A DNA stretch of 64,000 nt from Phyto melanocephala (GCA_941918925.1 OW799233.1:141858223-141922222), one strand, 5' to 3'. Positions 21,451 through 33,360 are shown, numbered from the stretch's first letter. A program made the numbers and translations. The notes: generated by a model not told the origin, from the letters alone.

Positions 21451-23133
21451 TATTGCTTATTTATATTCTTTAATTTTGAATTTTTACTTTAAAAGTATTA
21501 CTTATCAAACCATACCCTTAGTGATGGGGTTGCGAAAAAAATTATACGCCATTTTGTTTTAGGCGTTTTCTTGAAGCTAACTGTTTTTTAATAGACAAGC
21601 ACTTCAGTTGGATACCAATATTCATGGGATTAAAATGGGTACATTTTAAATAACTATATTGTACATATAAATTTATTGTGTGCCATTTTGTTGTAGCGGC
21701 CATCGTGTATTTTAAGTTTGTTTAATATTCTCTCTGTTATCCAGAGACTGAATTAAATAAATTTTTCTTTTGAAATACACAAAAGCAGCTGTTTTGTGGT
21801 GCTTATATCTCAGTTGATTTTGAACCGATTTATCATTTTTTCTCGTCAAAAATTTTTAAGACTACGGCTTATATTTTGGTGTTTTAAGTGTGTCAAAAGA
21901 TAATACTTGATACATTAAAAAAAGTGTATACACTTTTAAAATTATTTTTACCTATAACTTTGACGATTAGTGATCGATTTGACCAAAAGGTATGTAGTAC
22001 CTATAACAAATGTATCTTTAATTTAACCTAGGGCTAACTTATGGAAAAAAAAACTTATGGAAAAAAAAACAGATAAAGTCCTTCTTATTTACCCATATCT
22101 CAAAATGTTATGATGCGCTGTAGCGGTCTGTTCGCGGATATTTATGAAAGATTGATTGGAAAACATGTGGGAGCTTCTTGAAGTTGATTTCAATCTACAC
22201 ACGTATAGACAAACGACTGTAATATCTATGGAATTTTGTCAAAATAACTTAAGTCAAGATGAGAAAATTGCAATATTGTTACTTTTAAAATTTTGTTTGA
22301 AATATGTTTTACTACCACAAGCACCCAACCGGGGATTCGCACTTGACTTTAAGGGATATTACATAAAAAAAAGGACCCAACTAATCTGATTGTTTTAACT
22401 TATTGTCGTCTTAATATTCAAACCTGATAAATCCACTTTTTGAGAAAATTGAGATTTTGATGCCGTATGGTAGAGAAAAATACGCCTCGTCGACCAGCAA
22501 GTAGTTATTTTTCCAATTTAAGTCTTAAAGTGTGTAAAAACGTTTGATAAGAAAAACTGCTTAATCCTCTCAGAGAAATTTTTTTTAAGAAAAACATTAT
22601 TAGTAAATTATTAGTTTAGTGTTTATTACAAACTCCAACTTGTTTTATTTTTATTTTTGTAGATCGTAGTCATACATAAGAATACCATAAAATAAATCAA
22701 CTATATTTTTGGGTTTCCTCCCAAGTTACAAATATAAAATTAAAGGAAGTTTTTTGTCTCTCCTGTAAAATTTGCTAACAGGGAGTTAACAGGTTTGCAT
22801 ATTATTATTATATTAGTTCTAAATTATTAACCCATGTATTTAGTGAATATGTTAAATTAAATATATTGGTATCAATAAGTATTCAAGTCATATTGTTAAA
22901 TAATGTTTAAAAAATTTTCAAATTTAATTAACGTTTTACTTAATGATAACTCGCCTACTTTTTTGCCTTTACTACAAAAATTAACAACGAAGTTGATTAA
23001 CTGTGTGTATGTGAGGTTAACTATGTACTATTTACTGTTTACTATCTTAAATTAAATATTATTTACTCATCTCGTTTTTATAACCGACAATTTCTTTGCG
23101 CAATCATTTAATATTAATCAAATGCGAATATAG
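21451..23133 (+). other. Spacer before the alternative exon
   Basis: Part of the long intron 12200-23133 if the alternative exon is right. At 21535-21720 are CGCCATTTTG and GCCATTTTGTTGTAGCGGCC motifs plus TTGGATACCAATATTCATG, distantly like the reverse complement of the repeat at 56690-56960. A frame at 22156-22389 has no recognisable domain. Confidence 0.35.
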
Positions 23134-23312
23134 GTAGAGAGGAACATCATGCTCGTGTTGCCAGTATTTCGTTGGGTTTGGTTTTGTTGGTTTTAATACC
23201 ATCACTGTTGCTATTGGTATGTGCCGCACATTATTGGATTCTAGAGAAAATTGCACAGGAAGAAGATGCTGCAGCAACTCTACTGCCAATACTGAAAAGA
23301 AAGTTAAAATGA
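23134..23312 (+). CDS. mesh: Proposed alternative last exon of mesh: second transmembrane segment with short tail
   Basis: The sequence AATATAG|GTAGAGAGG gives an acceptor. If joined to the C left by exon D (12199) the frame reads RREEHHARVASISLGLVLLV, LIPSLLLLVCAAHYWILEKI, AQEEDAAATLLPILKRKLK and stops at TGA 23310-23312 (59 residues). It has no ATG, so it is not a stand-alone gene. Compare exon [19 protein letters not shown] against HHARVASISLGLVLLV. Both place R-V-A-x-I-x-x-G before a membrane span, at the same phase. The product would keep the extracellular domains but have a tail of about 22 residues with no PDZ motif. Alternatives: last exon of another + strand gene, or an exon ending at the donor-like TTG|GTATGT near 23214. 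Phase, composition and placement are seen; use in mesh is inferred. Confidence 0.6.
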
Positions 23313-23824
23313 GAGACAAGTAAAGAAAATTCAACAGAAAAAAAAAAATTAAATTAAATAGACGAACAAAGAGAAACAAGTAAAACAAACCAAATTATTA
23401 AGGTCATTGCCATGAAATCTACTTTATTTCAATATTGTATGCAACAGACGTACATGCTTATGTATGTACATGTACTGTTTGTATAGATGTATCTGCGTAC
23501 AATTTACTGCTGGTAACATAAAAATGTCGTAAACAGATTTTTTACAAGATAAACATTGAAAATAATGAAAAAATTTATTACTGAACTATTTAGCAGGAAT
23601 TGTAACTGAATTAAATGCTAAAAAATGTTTTGGATTGTGATAAGATGAACAGAAAATAAAAAAATGGAACAATATCATGGAATCATACTTAAAAATTTAA
23701 TCAAGTTTTTTCTTTTTTTTTTCATTGCATTTCCCTTTGCACATTTAATTTTTTTTTGTGATATCATTTTTATTTTTAAAAAGTTTTGTGCATATTCAGT
23801 TATAGATTTGGTAAGTATGCATTA
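23313..23824 (+). other. Candidate 3'UTR of the alternative exon, then spacer
   Basis: A-rich sequence follows the TGA. AATAAA-like signals are frequent in such AT-rich DNA (for example GAAAATAAAAAAATGG at 23650), so the end cannot be fixed. Confidence 0.3.
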
Positions 23825-23828
23825 CTTT

Positions 23829-25676
23829 CTATTTTTATACCCATCACAGTGAGTGTAAGGATATTTATATGTTTGTCATTCCGTGTGAAATTTCTATATT
23901 ATTCATTTTCGGCCCCATAAAGTAAATATTTTCTGAAAGCTTATGAATGGGGGAGGAGGGTCTATTAAACATGATCCGTCTTTCCGTCTTTTCTTGTGTA
24001 TGTAAAAATCAAGTTTTTAAAGCCCTTCGACATTGCCAAGACTTCTTATACAGTGCCCGAATATCAGACCAGATTGATATTGGAAATCAACATAATCGCC
24101 TTATAACTTTCTGAGATATGAGCAAATAAACACGACTACCTCTGTGTTATCACTTACTTTACCATACAAATTAAAATTTTCCAGCCCTAGGATAATTTGT
24201 AGATAAAGCTGTTACTGGTAATAAGTATCCTATGCCTCTGGAGATTTTCATAAACAATTTTGAACAAATGGACCACTAATCGACAAAGTTATAGGCAAAA
24301 ATTATATGAAACAAACAAGAGCATTATAATGGAAGGTGGGCATTAAAATTGGGCATGTCGCCTTTATTTTCCCTCAATACAAGTCTTTTGATAAAAAAGC
24401 AAAGTTTGCAAAACTTTCATGGTCGTTCATATAACTTTGTCAGTTTTATTACGTTTTAAATTTCCAATAAGCCAAAGAATTAACTGTGCTGTATAAATTT
24501 TCGTTCATTTTTATCTATAACTCCTTTCGTTATGTAAAGATTTCAGCAATTTTCTTGTAAAGGAATTTTTTATTTGGGAAATGTTCTCACGAAATTTTGT
24601 TGCTCTACGTCACTGCGTTTAAACACAATCGCATTATATTCGATACTAGATGGACATTGTTTTTTTTACTTACTCTTGCATTACAAGCTATAACTCGCTT
24701 CCTTATATAGGACATTAGGAACTTACAAAATAAAGCTTATGTATTAGCAATATTCTGGCAAAAGTTGATCCCCTAACATTTTCGGGTCAAGATGGATGGA
24801 CAGACGTATGAACATAGCTAGATCGTCCTAAAATAAAGACAGTGCCCATGTTCTGTAATTCTCGCTGTTACTTAAACATGTAATTTGGTACAGAAATACA
24901 ATAAATCGAGGCAAACAGTTGTTTTTTCTCACTGTACTGTTTCTGTAACTATTCATGTGAGAAATACCTGTCATGTAGGAAAAATACTCGTAAGCCATAA
25001 AAAAGTATTTCTGTAAAGGTTTTGGAGAAGAATTTTTCACTTTGTACCGTCAAAATAAGTCACAAATAAAAAGACCGCGAGATTGCAAAAACTTTAAGTC
25101 AAAAAATATAAAAAGTAAAATATGAGTGACAAAAACATGGAAAAGGTAAAGTTTACATAAATGTTTTTTTATTATTAATACATACTTATGTATGTATAAA
25201 TATCTATATCATAAATTTGTTATCGTTTAGAAAAATATGCGGGTTTAAAAAAAAAAAGAAAAATAAGTTAACTATATGTTAAAAAATTTAGAATTTGCCA
25301 GAGGACAATTTGGAATAACATTTTTTAAACACTTTTATTTTCTAAATTTTATATGTATTATTATTTCCGCACTTTTTAAGTTTATTTTTTCTCTTCTTCT
25401 TCTTCTAATTAAGTATAATTTTTGATAGCTCTAACGTAACAACGGCATAAATGGTATTTTTCGTCATGAGTTACAGATACACCTTTTTCTCACACTTCCA
25501 GAAACGGTCGGATATTTTGTTTCATGACTTTTCGATGCGAGAATTTCTTACTAAAGTTACAGGACATGGGTACAGGACTCATAAAATATATACCGTATGT
25601 GGTAAAAAAAAATATTCTAATGTGTTACAAACGGAATGACAAAATGAATATGCCTCCACACCATTTTTTTGGTGTA
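23829..25676. mobile_element. Chimeric DINE-1-like element with heads at both ends, split by a Harbinger-like element
   Basis: The left part (23829 to about 24150) is family 2 in forward sense: TTATACCCATCACAGTGAGTG, GTCATTCCGTGTGAAATTTC, GGCCCCATAAAGTAAATATT. The right part (about 24330-24839 and 25576-25676) is family 1 in reverse sense, with GGACAGACG..ACATAGCTAGATCGTCC and then ATGTGTTACAAACGGAATGAC and ACACCATTTTTTTGGTGT. The two heads face outwards. A Harbinger-like element interrupts the family 1 part. Confidence 0.6.
24840..25575. mobile_element. Harbinger-like non-autonomous element, copy 1
   Basis: The left end CAGTGCCCATGTTCTGTAAT and the right end complementary to CTGTACCCATGTCCTGTAAC are inverted. 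The first 235 bp align with the reverse complement of 49740-49975, and 25320-25480 aligns with the reverse complement of 45830-45980. Copy 1 is therefore a short version of the element at 45817-49975. It has no transposase. A CTTCTTCTTCTTCTAATT tract and a MAVFF-like spurious frame lie near its right end. Confidence 0.6.
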
Positions 25677-26156
25677 AAAAGATTTAGGATAGTCTGTTTT
25701 AGAAAAAATTTATAATTGCGTATAGTTGCATATTTAAAGATGTGAAGGATATATAAAGTTTGGCACATATTCGCTTTGGCAAATTTTTTTTTTACTGTGG
25801 GAGACTTATGCCATATGATTAGTGGTAATACTGGAAGAAGTTGGCCTTTGACAATACTTCTACCTTGAAGTTATTTACAAATTTGGCTTTTCAAGTATCA
25901 AATATATAAATATCTAACGGTACAATCTTTCACACTAATTATATCTAATGTTACTACTAGAATTGTTTTGAATTTTGAAATTAAATTATTTAAAACATGT
26001 TTTTACTCAAACGAAAAACAATTAAAAAATTAAAATAAAAAGTTATTCTCTACGTTTTTGCGAGTAATATTTCATGCGAAGTGATGTAAAATTTCATATA
26101 AAAAAATTTGTAAGGAATACTTTTGGAATAATGTAACCTATTCAGTAGTCTGTTTA
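25677..26156. other. AT-rich spacer
   Basis: No feature recognised. Confidence 0.4.
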
Positions 26157-26179
26157 TAACGTAAAAAACTTATCCCCTT

Positions 26180-26430
26180 ACCCCTGTTCGCAAAGTTATC
26201 GTTTGTTACAAATTCAAAATTTTACAGGAGAGCGTTTTTATTACTTTAAAATAAATAAAAACGTAAATAACACTGCTACATATATACACAGTTTTACCTC
26301 TATAAGTAAAACAGTTGTCGCTTTAATATTTAATCAGTAGATGGATTAATGGATGTAGAACCAATTTGCATAAATAGTAAATTTCTAAAAAAACGTAGCA
26401 TACGATAATTTCGCTCACAGGGGTCGATAT
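26180..26430. mobile_element. Small foldback element
   Basis: TTACCCCTGTTCGCAAAGTT followed by ATCGTTTG at 26181-26208 is the approximate inverse of the segment 26385-26428 (TACGATAATTTCGCTCACAG then GGGTCG). There is no ORF. It is probably a decayed MITE. Confidence 0.45.
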
Positions 26431-26521
26431 GAAATGTTTCCGACAAAACTCAAGTAATATCGTCTATAAATTAAACCAGGATATTTCGATGTGTTAGCAA
26501 CGCAATGACAAAATGAATATT
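26431..26521 (-). mobile_element. DINE-1-like fragment, family 1
   Basis: ATCGTCTATAAATTAAACC, GGATATTTCGATGTGTTAGC and AACGCAATGACAAAATGAAT match the head-proximal segment of family 1 with decay. Confidence 0.55.
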
Positions 26522-27332
26522 TCGTTTCCATGAAGATGGCAGGCGGTAGAAATTAAAACACATTTGATATATTCCCAATAATTCCTTAGAGTTGTAATGT
26601 CATAATCTCCTAAAAATTTTAAAATTTGTAAAAAGTATTGCAATGCTTATTGTAAAATTTGTTAAGCCTTTGAAATGTTATAACATTATGACGATACGAC
26701 ACTTAGAATATTTTGTGAATGCACCGATTGAATATTTTTAGAATAATTTATGCATTAAAAGTTTTTATTTATCTTTTTACTAATTTATTCATATTTTTCA
26801 TTCATTTGTATCTGTGTTAGTTTTATATATTGCGGTTTTATTACAACAATTTCATTTTTATTTTCTTTTTTTCATATAATTATACATGTTTTTATATTTT
26901 CACTGAATATATTCAATTATATACTTTTTTATTATTTATTTGTTTATTATATTAACTTATTTACTTTACAATATTTAATAAATATATATTTATATTTAAC
27001 ACAACTTAAGCTACTTGTTTTTACTTTTATTTATTTATTTTTTTATTTGTTTATGCTTTTTGAGAGATTTGTTAATGTAGTATAAATAGTTTGTCTAATA
27101 CAAAAACATAATTGTATTTATCTAGATTGTTGAACGTTTACTTAAAAGTATGTAAAAATTTATAAATTGAATTGTTTTACATAAATAAATGTATAGACAT
27201 TTAAAGAAGAGAAATTTTTGTATAAACGTTTTCGACTTGCTAAAAGATGTCTGTTTTTCAGTTAAAAATATTTTTACGATGTATTTTGAGGAAATGAAGA
27301 ATTTTTGCGGCTATTGATATATTTGTGACCTT
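26522..27332. other. Very AT-rich spacer
   Basis: Long T/A-rich tracts from 26740 to 27060. No gene or repeat recognised. Confidence 0.4.
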
Positions 27333-27846
27333 CATCGAGAAAAGGGACCTAGTGTGGGAAAATTCAGCCTTATTGTCATTGGCGTTGTCGTATTTTTTGG
27401 TACCGTGTAATATTTACGACAATGTAAAATGACACAAAAACAACACGACAACGCCAATGACATTAAGGCCGATTAAGTTTTGAGAAAAACGCATTTAAAG
27501 TTTCATAACGCATTATCACTGTGAACACAGCTTCAGCTTGGGAGATGCGATCTGGTATGGTTAGTTATGATTGGGAGCCGACTTTGGTGACGTTATGCCT
27601 ATGTGACGTATTTTTTCACTTTTAGTATGACAATACCTTTGCTATTGTTGCTCCTCTGTTTGTTATGATCTTGATACTTGATTCTTAAGCCGGAACCAGT
27701 TACGCAACATCGTTTTTATGGGGTAAATAAATTCTTATCAGAAATCTAAATCATTTCATCTTATTCTATACCCTTTTAGGTACCAGAATCTACTCTTAAG
27801 TTCAAACCCGTTTATCAACACACTAGGTCCCTTTTCTCGGAGAAGG
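27333..27846. mobile_element. MITE with two nested inverted repeats
   Basis: The outer ends CGAGAAAAGGGACCTAGTGT (27336) and its complement ACACTAGGTCCCTTTTCTCG (ending about 27839) are inverted. Just inside the left end is a second near-perfect inverted pair, CCTTATTGTCATTGGCGTTG followed by TCGT (about 27368) and ACGACAACGCCAATGACATT (about 27449-27468). No coding frame is present. Confidence 0.65.
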
Positions 27847-28085
27847 TTCCATATACCAAATGTAGTAAATTATATGTATATAAGAAAAATGTCCTTCAAG
27901 AGTTTTCATCGGTTGGAAAATTTCGACAAGTTGTAATAAGTACTTGAAATATGTTTTTCTGATGTATTTTTAACAAGTAATAATTTACAAATTCAAAAAC
28001 TTATTAAGTTTAAAATTAATATGTTCATTTAAAAATCTTCATATGTTCAAATAACAACCTTTTTTAGGAGTCGTAGGTTGTAAAA

Positions 28086-28130
28086 AATTCACTTCAACAA
28101 GGTTCTTGACCTACCTTGCTGAAGTGAATT
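28086..28130. repeat. Short, nearly perfect hairpin
   Basis: AATTCACTTCAACAAGG (28086-28102) and CCTTGCTGAAGTGAATT (28114-28130) pair over 17 positions with one mismatch, around an 11-base loop. It is not placed at an RNA gene or gene end that I can recognise. Confidence 0.6.
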
Positions 28131-28189
28131 AGGTTTTAAAATTTCTTTTTTGTTTATAATTTTTTTGTATTTATTTTTTTTTGGATTAC

Positions 28190-28420
28190 ATAGATGGTAC
28201 CTGGAGAATAAAAAATGGAGGGTCCCTCACCTAAAAAACAAATAAGCAGAATAATAGAATTGAATTTTTATTTTTCTAACTTCTCGGTTTAAACTAATAT
28301 TTTAATTTTTAATTTAGGCTTGAGTTTATATTGACATTCTTATTGTAGCAAAGAATTTTTTATTGTCATAAACTAAAGAATAAGAATAAGCATTAAAAGG
28401 TTTACTGTTATTCCCACATA
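28190..28420 (+). pseudogene. 5' scrap of a family II mariner-like element
   Basis: ACCTGGAGAATAAAAAATGG then CCAAATAAGCAGAATAATAG-type sequence matches the leader and N-terminus of the copies at 20640 and 61497 (CCTGGAGAATAAATAATGGA). Only the first block survives. Confidence 0.5.
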
Positions 28421-29019
28421 AAGTTAAATTGGTTCAAAAAAAGAGCATGCAGAGTAAGATATGGCAATTCATCCGAAGATATATTTGAGCCTGTCTTCTT
28501 CTTTAAAACACTTTTTAGAACAATTTTTTTTAGCAAGGATGAAAGAAATTACCAAAACTTACAATATTATTACTTATATATTTATAATTTTGGCAACAAA
28601 AAAATTATACAAAACTTATTTTTTTAATTCTGAACAAAATTTTATTTCCCATCCCTGTATGAATTCCATACAACACCTTTAAAAACATATGAAATGAAAT
28701 TGTAATGTTATACAAAATGTTTCAATGGAAAATACGAACAACAAGCATACAATACTGATACCACTTAAAGTATTAGTAGCAATACTGTAATACAACTGGG
28801 GTTGTGAATGGGAATATTATATTTAATACAAATTGCTTCAAACACATAGACGACAGCAGGCTACAGGCCACAATCTTTAAAAAAAATAACTTCTTATAAA
28901 AATTTCATGAGCTACTGCATAACGGCCGATAACAATAGCTAAGTGCTAGCAATATAACAAGAAATAAGTAAATTTGTAGTTAGAAAACAACAGCAGAAAA
29001 CTGTAGAATTATTAATACA
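28421..29019. other. AT-rich spacer
   Basis: No feature recognised. The 28461-28682 frame has no coding signature. Confidence 0.35.
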
Positions 29020-30010
29020 TCTATATGTATAAAAGTGAAACTCTGTCAGTGTGTGTGTATGTTAGCTATAGACTCCGAAACTGTTAAACCGATCGGACTC
29101 AAACTTGGGAAAGTTGTTGTATACATACCAGGGAGTGTTTATGAGTGGAAAAAAATTGGCGGGGCCACGCTTATAAAAAATTAGTTATCATTTTTAGCTA
29201 CTTGCACTTGACTGATTTTTCTGAAACTTTGCACACATATTGAGCTGTCATGACTTTATAATTTCGTGATAAGAAAAGTGAGCGGGGCCACGCCCATAAA
29301 AAAGTTATAATTTTGAGGTACTTGCACTGGACTGATTATTCTGAAACTTTGCACACATATTGAGCTGTCATGACTTTATAATTTCGTGATTAGAAAAGAG
29401 GGCAGGGCCACGCCCATAAAATAGTTATAATTTTGAGGTACTTGCACTGGACCGATTTTTCTGAAACTTTGCACACATATTGAGCTGTCATGACTTTATA
29501 ATTTCGTGATAAGAAAAGTGGGCAGGGCCACGCCCATATAAAAAGTTATAATTTTGAGGTACTTGCACTGGACCGATTTTTCTGAAACTGTGCACAGATA
29601 TTGAGCTGTTATAATTATACAGTTCCGTAATTATAAAAGTGGGCAGTGCCACGCCCATAAGAAATAAGTTAAAATTTTTAACTTCTTGCACTTGACCGAC
29701 TTTTCTGAAACTTTGCACACACATATTGAACTCTCATGATTATACAATGTCGTGATTAGAAAAGTGGGTAGGACCACGCCCATAAAAAAAATTATCATTT
29801 TCAGCTACCTGAGCTTCACCGATTTTTCTGAAACTTTGCACACATATTGAGCTGTCATGACTATACAGTTTCGTGACTAGAAAAGTGGGCAGTGCCACGC
29901 CAATAAAAAAAAGTTACAATTTTTAGCTTCTTGCACTTGATATGCAATTTAAATTCAGAATGCATGTTTATTCATTAAGGGGCGTAGCAACGCAATCCGG
30001 GCTTTTCTAG
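29020..30010 (+). mobile_element. Non-autonomous Helitron with a 121-bp minisatellite
   Basis: It starts TCTATATGTATAAAAGTGAA, ends with the hairpin GCGTagcaACGC followed by CCGGGCTTTTCTAG, and sits between A (29019) and T (30011), as Helitrons do. The leader reads CTATAGACTCCGAAACTG, then CCGATCGGACTCAAACTTGG. The body is about seven copies of a 121-bp unit with GAAACTTTGCACACATATTG, AGCTGTCATGACT and GGGCAGGGCCACGCCCATAA. It is a close relative of 59304-60055. Confidence 0.85.
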
Positions 30011-30996
30011 TGCATAAATAAAACTTAAAAAATTCTCTTGAAATACGATATTTGCAGCATTGGCCACTGAAAATAACACACTTTTACATTTTGACAAAAA
30101 AAAATTATAAAAAAATGGCAGAGCATAGAGTTGATTTAGGTTTACGGTGAGAATCACTTTAGCGTTTTTTTTTCCAATGCTTTTTACACCAAATTTTCAA
30201 GTCTACCGCCCACTTTACTTTTAAACTACTGTTTGACTTAATGCTAAAACCGAGAAAAACATTCTAGATTTGTACTTGGAAAAGAATTCCATCTTATAGC
30301 TTTTATGAAAAATTGCAAATGTAACTTAATTAACTGAGAAAAGTAGTGTAGCCTTAATGAAAAAATAGGTGTTGTAACGGCCATAACGTAATGCTATACC
30401 AACAAGCATTTTTAACAAAATCAACTATAACCCTAATGCTGATATTAGTTCTATATCAACTTTATTCAAAATGGATTTTTTATGAGTAACAATTGTTTGG
30501 TAATTTAATTGTTTAAATAAGGTTTGCATGCCTTTTTAAAATATTGCCCAAAAACACATACATACAAATACAAGTAAACATTTAGCAATAAATTTATCTC
30601 CTTCACCTTATATTAAAGTATTACTTATTTACTTTTGTAAATAAATATTTTCTTTAAAAATTATTTATTATTTTATATTTTTTTTTCTCAAAGTTCCGCT
30701 TTTAAAATATTTTAGTATTTAGTTATGATTTAATAAAGTTTTATATTTAGATCTTTAAATTATCTTCATAAAAGATAAAATTCTGTTTGAATGTATATAT
30801 ATTTTTCTTGTTTGGACTTAAAACACTATAAAGCTATTATTTAGTTTCAGTTACATATTTTAATAGATTTTCTCGTCTTTATAGTTTTGTTTTTTGTTCA
30901 TTAGTTATTAATTTAAAAGTATTTAAGAGATTTTGTCTTAAACTGATACATTTGTTGTTGTTGAGAAATTCAGCAAAGATTTATTTATACATAAAT

Positions 30997-31038
<42 letters not shown>

Positions 31039-32300
31039 TTGTTTGTTATTGCTATAAATAAGTTAATAAATATTAAATTTTATACTCGTATTTAGTTCAG
31101 AGATTGTTCAATTGGTCTATATTGTTTAACATACATGATTAAGTATATAGTTTTATGTATATTTAGTATATATAAGTACTTATGTTATTAAATATTTATG
31201 GTTTTCTTTTTTAGTTATGTGTTTATGACTATGTATGAGTTGCACAGTGGGAGGAGAAATGTTAAATGTCCTAAGCTAAATTAGATCTAAGGTTGTTAAA
31301 AATTTAACGAATTTTTTAAATCGATACATATTAAAGAGTAATAGAAGAATTTTTTTTATAAATAAAAAATGTATAAATATGAATGTTAATATCTGCATTC
31401 ACTCTGTGCTGTATAATTTTTTTTGTGCAAGTCTAAATTCTTTTGATTTTGGAATTTGTAGGAAGAGAATAAATAATAAGGTTAATTTTTATTATTTATT
31501 GTTTAATTTTAACTTCTTAATTAACTTAATTTTTAACTTCAAAATAGGTTATAATTTTATTATTTATTTATCTAGTAGTGGAGAAAAAATAACAAATTAT
31601 AGTCTATTTAATAACAATTCCATGGCTCCAAGGCAGGGAAGAAAAACGGCTTTTATGATTTTGTACCAAGTATGAAAACAAAATGTACTTTTTAGGCCAT
31701 GACGGTACCATTTTTTTAATGTTTATTATAAAAAACATACACTTAACAAAAATGTTTATAAAAATTCAGAAGTGTACAATAAAAAACCAGAAACTTAACA
31801 AAAATGTGATTAAAAATCCAGTATACAATAAAAAATATTAAATATTACATACATAGGTACATACGTAGATATCGGTTATTTAACAAATTTTATTTATTAC
31901 ATACTTTTATATAATAAATTTTGTGTTATTTCAAAATTTGGCCGTGGAATGTGGAATAGACAGAATAACTCTTACAATTCTTAAAATATCTGGGAACATG
32001 AACTCATTTAATTAATTTTTCATCTGTGATAGTTTAGATCAAAAATATAAAATATTTGAATCTTTGCGTGATCTAAGTTCAATCACATCGGCTAGTGCTC
32101 TGTACTGATTATTTATTGCTTCAATGTTTGTTTGTTCGTGTGGACACATTTTCACCAGAAGAGGTACTATTGAATTTGTTTCTCCCATAAGTTTTTCTGG
32201 AGTAAATTTATCGAACCATTTTAGTACTTCATTATTAAAGTCCACCTTACATGCTTACGAAGCATAAGTAAAATAAAATACATATAACAACAGCCAAGTA
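30011..32300. other. AT-rich spacer with an (AT)n tract
   Basis: No gene recognised. It contains a pure (TA)n microsatellite at 31002-31035. The frame at 31379-31675 is low-complexity and AT-driven. Confidence 0.4.
31002..31035. repeat. (TA)n microsatellite
   Basis: Seventeen uninterrupted TA units are read directly. Confidence 0.95.
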
Positions 32301-32414
32301 GAATTCATGTACCAGGTGGTGCCAAATAACCAGGTGTATTTTGTAAGAAGTTTGCAATAAAGTTCTAGGTAGATTTTGTTGTTGCAGACTTGACACCACC
32401 TGGTACATGAATTC
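32301..32414. mobile_element. Short inverted-repeat element
   Basis: GAATTCATGTACCAGGTGGT plus G (32301-32321) is repeated exactly inverted at 32394-32414, with 72 bp between. This may be a tiny foldback element. No ORF. Confidence 0.55.
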
Positions 32415-32849
32415 GCTTTGATAACAGCATTGAAACCAAAACAGAGAAGCTGACAGAATAAAATTAAACACACACGAACGAAATTAAAGAGAAAATGGAC
32501 AAATTTTTAAATTGTACCAAGTAGCTCGCGATAGTACCACGGTACCAAAAAGGTCAAAAATGTACCATAAAAAGTACAATTGTACCATGATTTCCATTCA
32601 TGCTCCAAGGCTTTACAGCAGAGATAGGCATAACAAACATTTCGCGATTGTATATGTAAGTTGTATTATTTTACTCTCACAGCGTACTGAAAAAAATAAT
32701 ATTGATTTTACATGGCAATTTAAAAAGAAATTGTCAACACAACAGCTGATGCGAGACTAACTTAGTTATTTTAAGTCAATACGTGTGAGGTGGACATGTG
32801 AGCTTAAAAGAGAACAGTAGCTCGTGAGACATGATTTGCCTTTTTTTAC

Positions 32850-33360
32850 AAAAAAATATTTTTTATTTTTATTTTAATAAAAATTTACAACAAGTTAAAT
32901 AAAATGTTATCACATAAAAAAAGTACTTTATGTGGCATGTGTCGTAAAAGTATTAACATTTCATTTAAAAGATGTTAAAGCGAATATGTAACGCAACGCA
33001 ATGTTTTATCTGACATGACTTTAAGCTTAAATTAAACGTGACGTAACCATAATGCCATAGGCCATAGAAGCCAAAATTCAATTGGTTTTCTATGGCGTTA
33101 TGGCAGTCACCTATAATTAAAAACACTGTTGTTCATAAGTTTTGTTCAAACAGTTGTTTTGTATGGTTATGACACGTCTAATTTGAGCTTAAGGCCATAT
33201 AAAATAAAAATTTTGCTTTGCGTTGCCTTACATATTCGCTTAAATATCAATGTACATACTTTTACGAAACATGTACTTTTTTTATGTGATAACAAAATTT
33301 TCTTCAATTTTTACTAAATTTTAATTGAAGTGAAAATAACAAATATTTTTTGTAAAAATT
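32850..33360. mobile_element. Large foldback element, near-complete palindrome
   Basis: The left and right halves are inverted copies for about 240 bp each, centred near 33085 (CCATAGAA...TTCTATGG). Matching blocks include TTATCACATAAAAAAAGTAC, AAGCGAATATGTAA.GCAACGC and TTAAGCT.AAATTA.ACGTG with their complements. There is no coding frame. This structure could fold into a long hairpin if transcribed. Confidence 0.75.

Noticed and set aside
23104..23388. 94-residue minus-strand frame over the alternative exon
   Set aside because: Its N-terminal part is translated poly-T/A sequence. The + strand frame has a splice acceptor, matching phase and a proper membrane segment.
25380..25410. CTTCTTCTTCTT tract as a polypyrimidine/splice signal
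   Set aside because: The same tract recurs inverted at 45900 in the sister Harbinger-like element, so it belongs to the transposon.
29020..30010. Regular direct repeats of about 121 bp that could suggest a CRISPR-like array
   Set aside because: Units are contiguous without unique spacers, and the block has Helitron ends between A and T in a eukaryotic genome.
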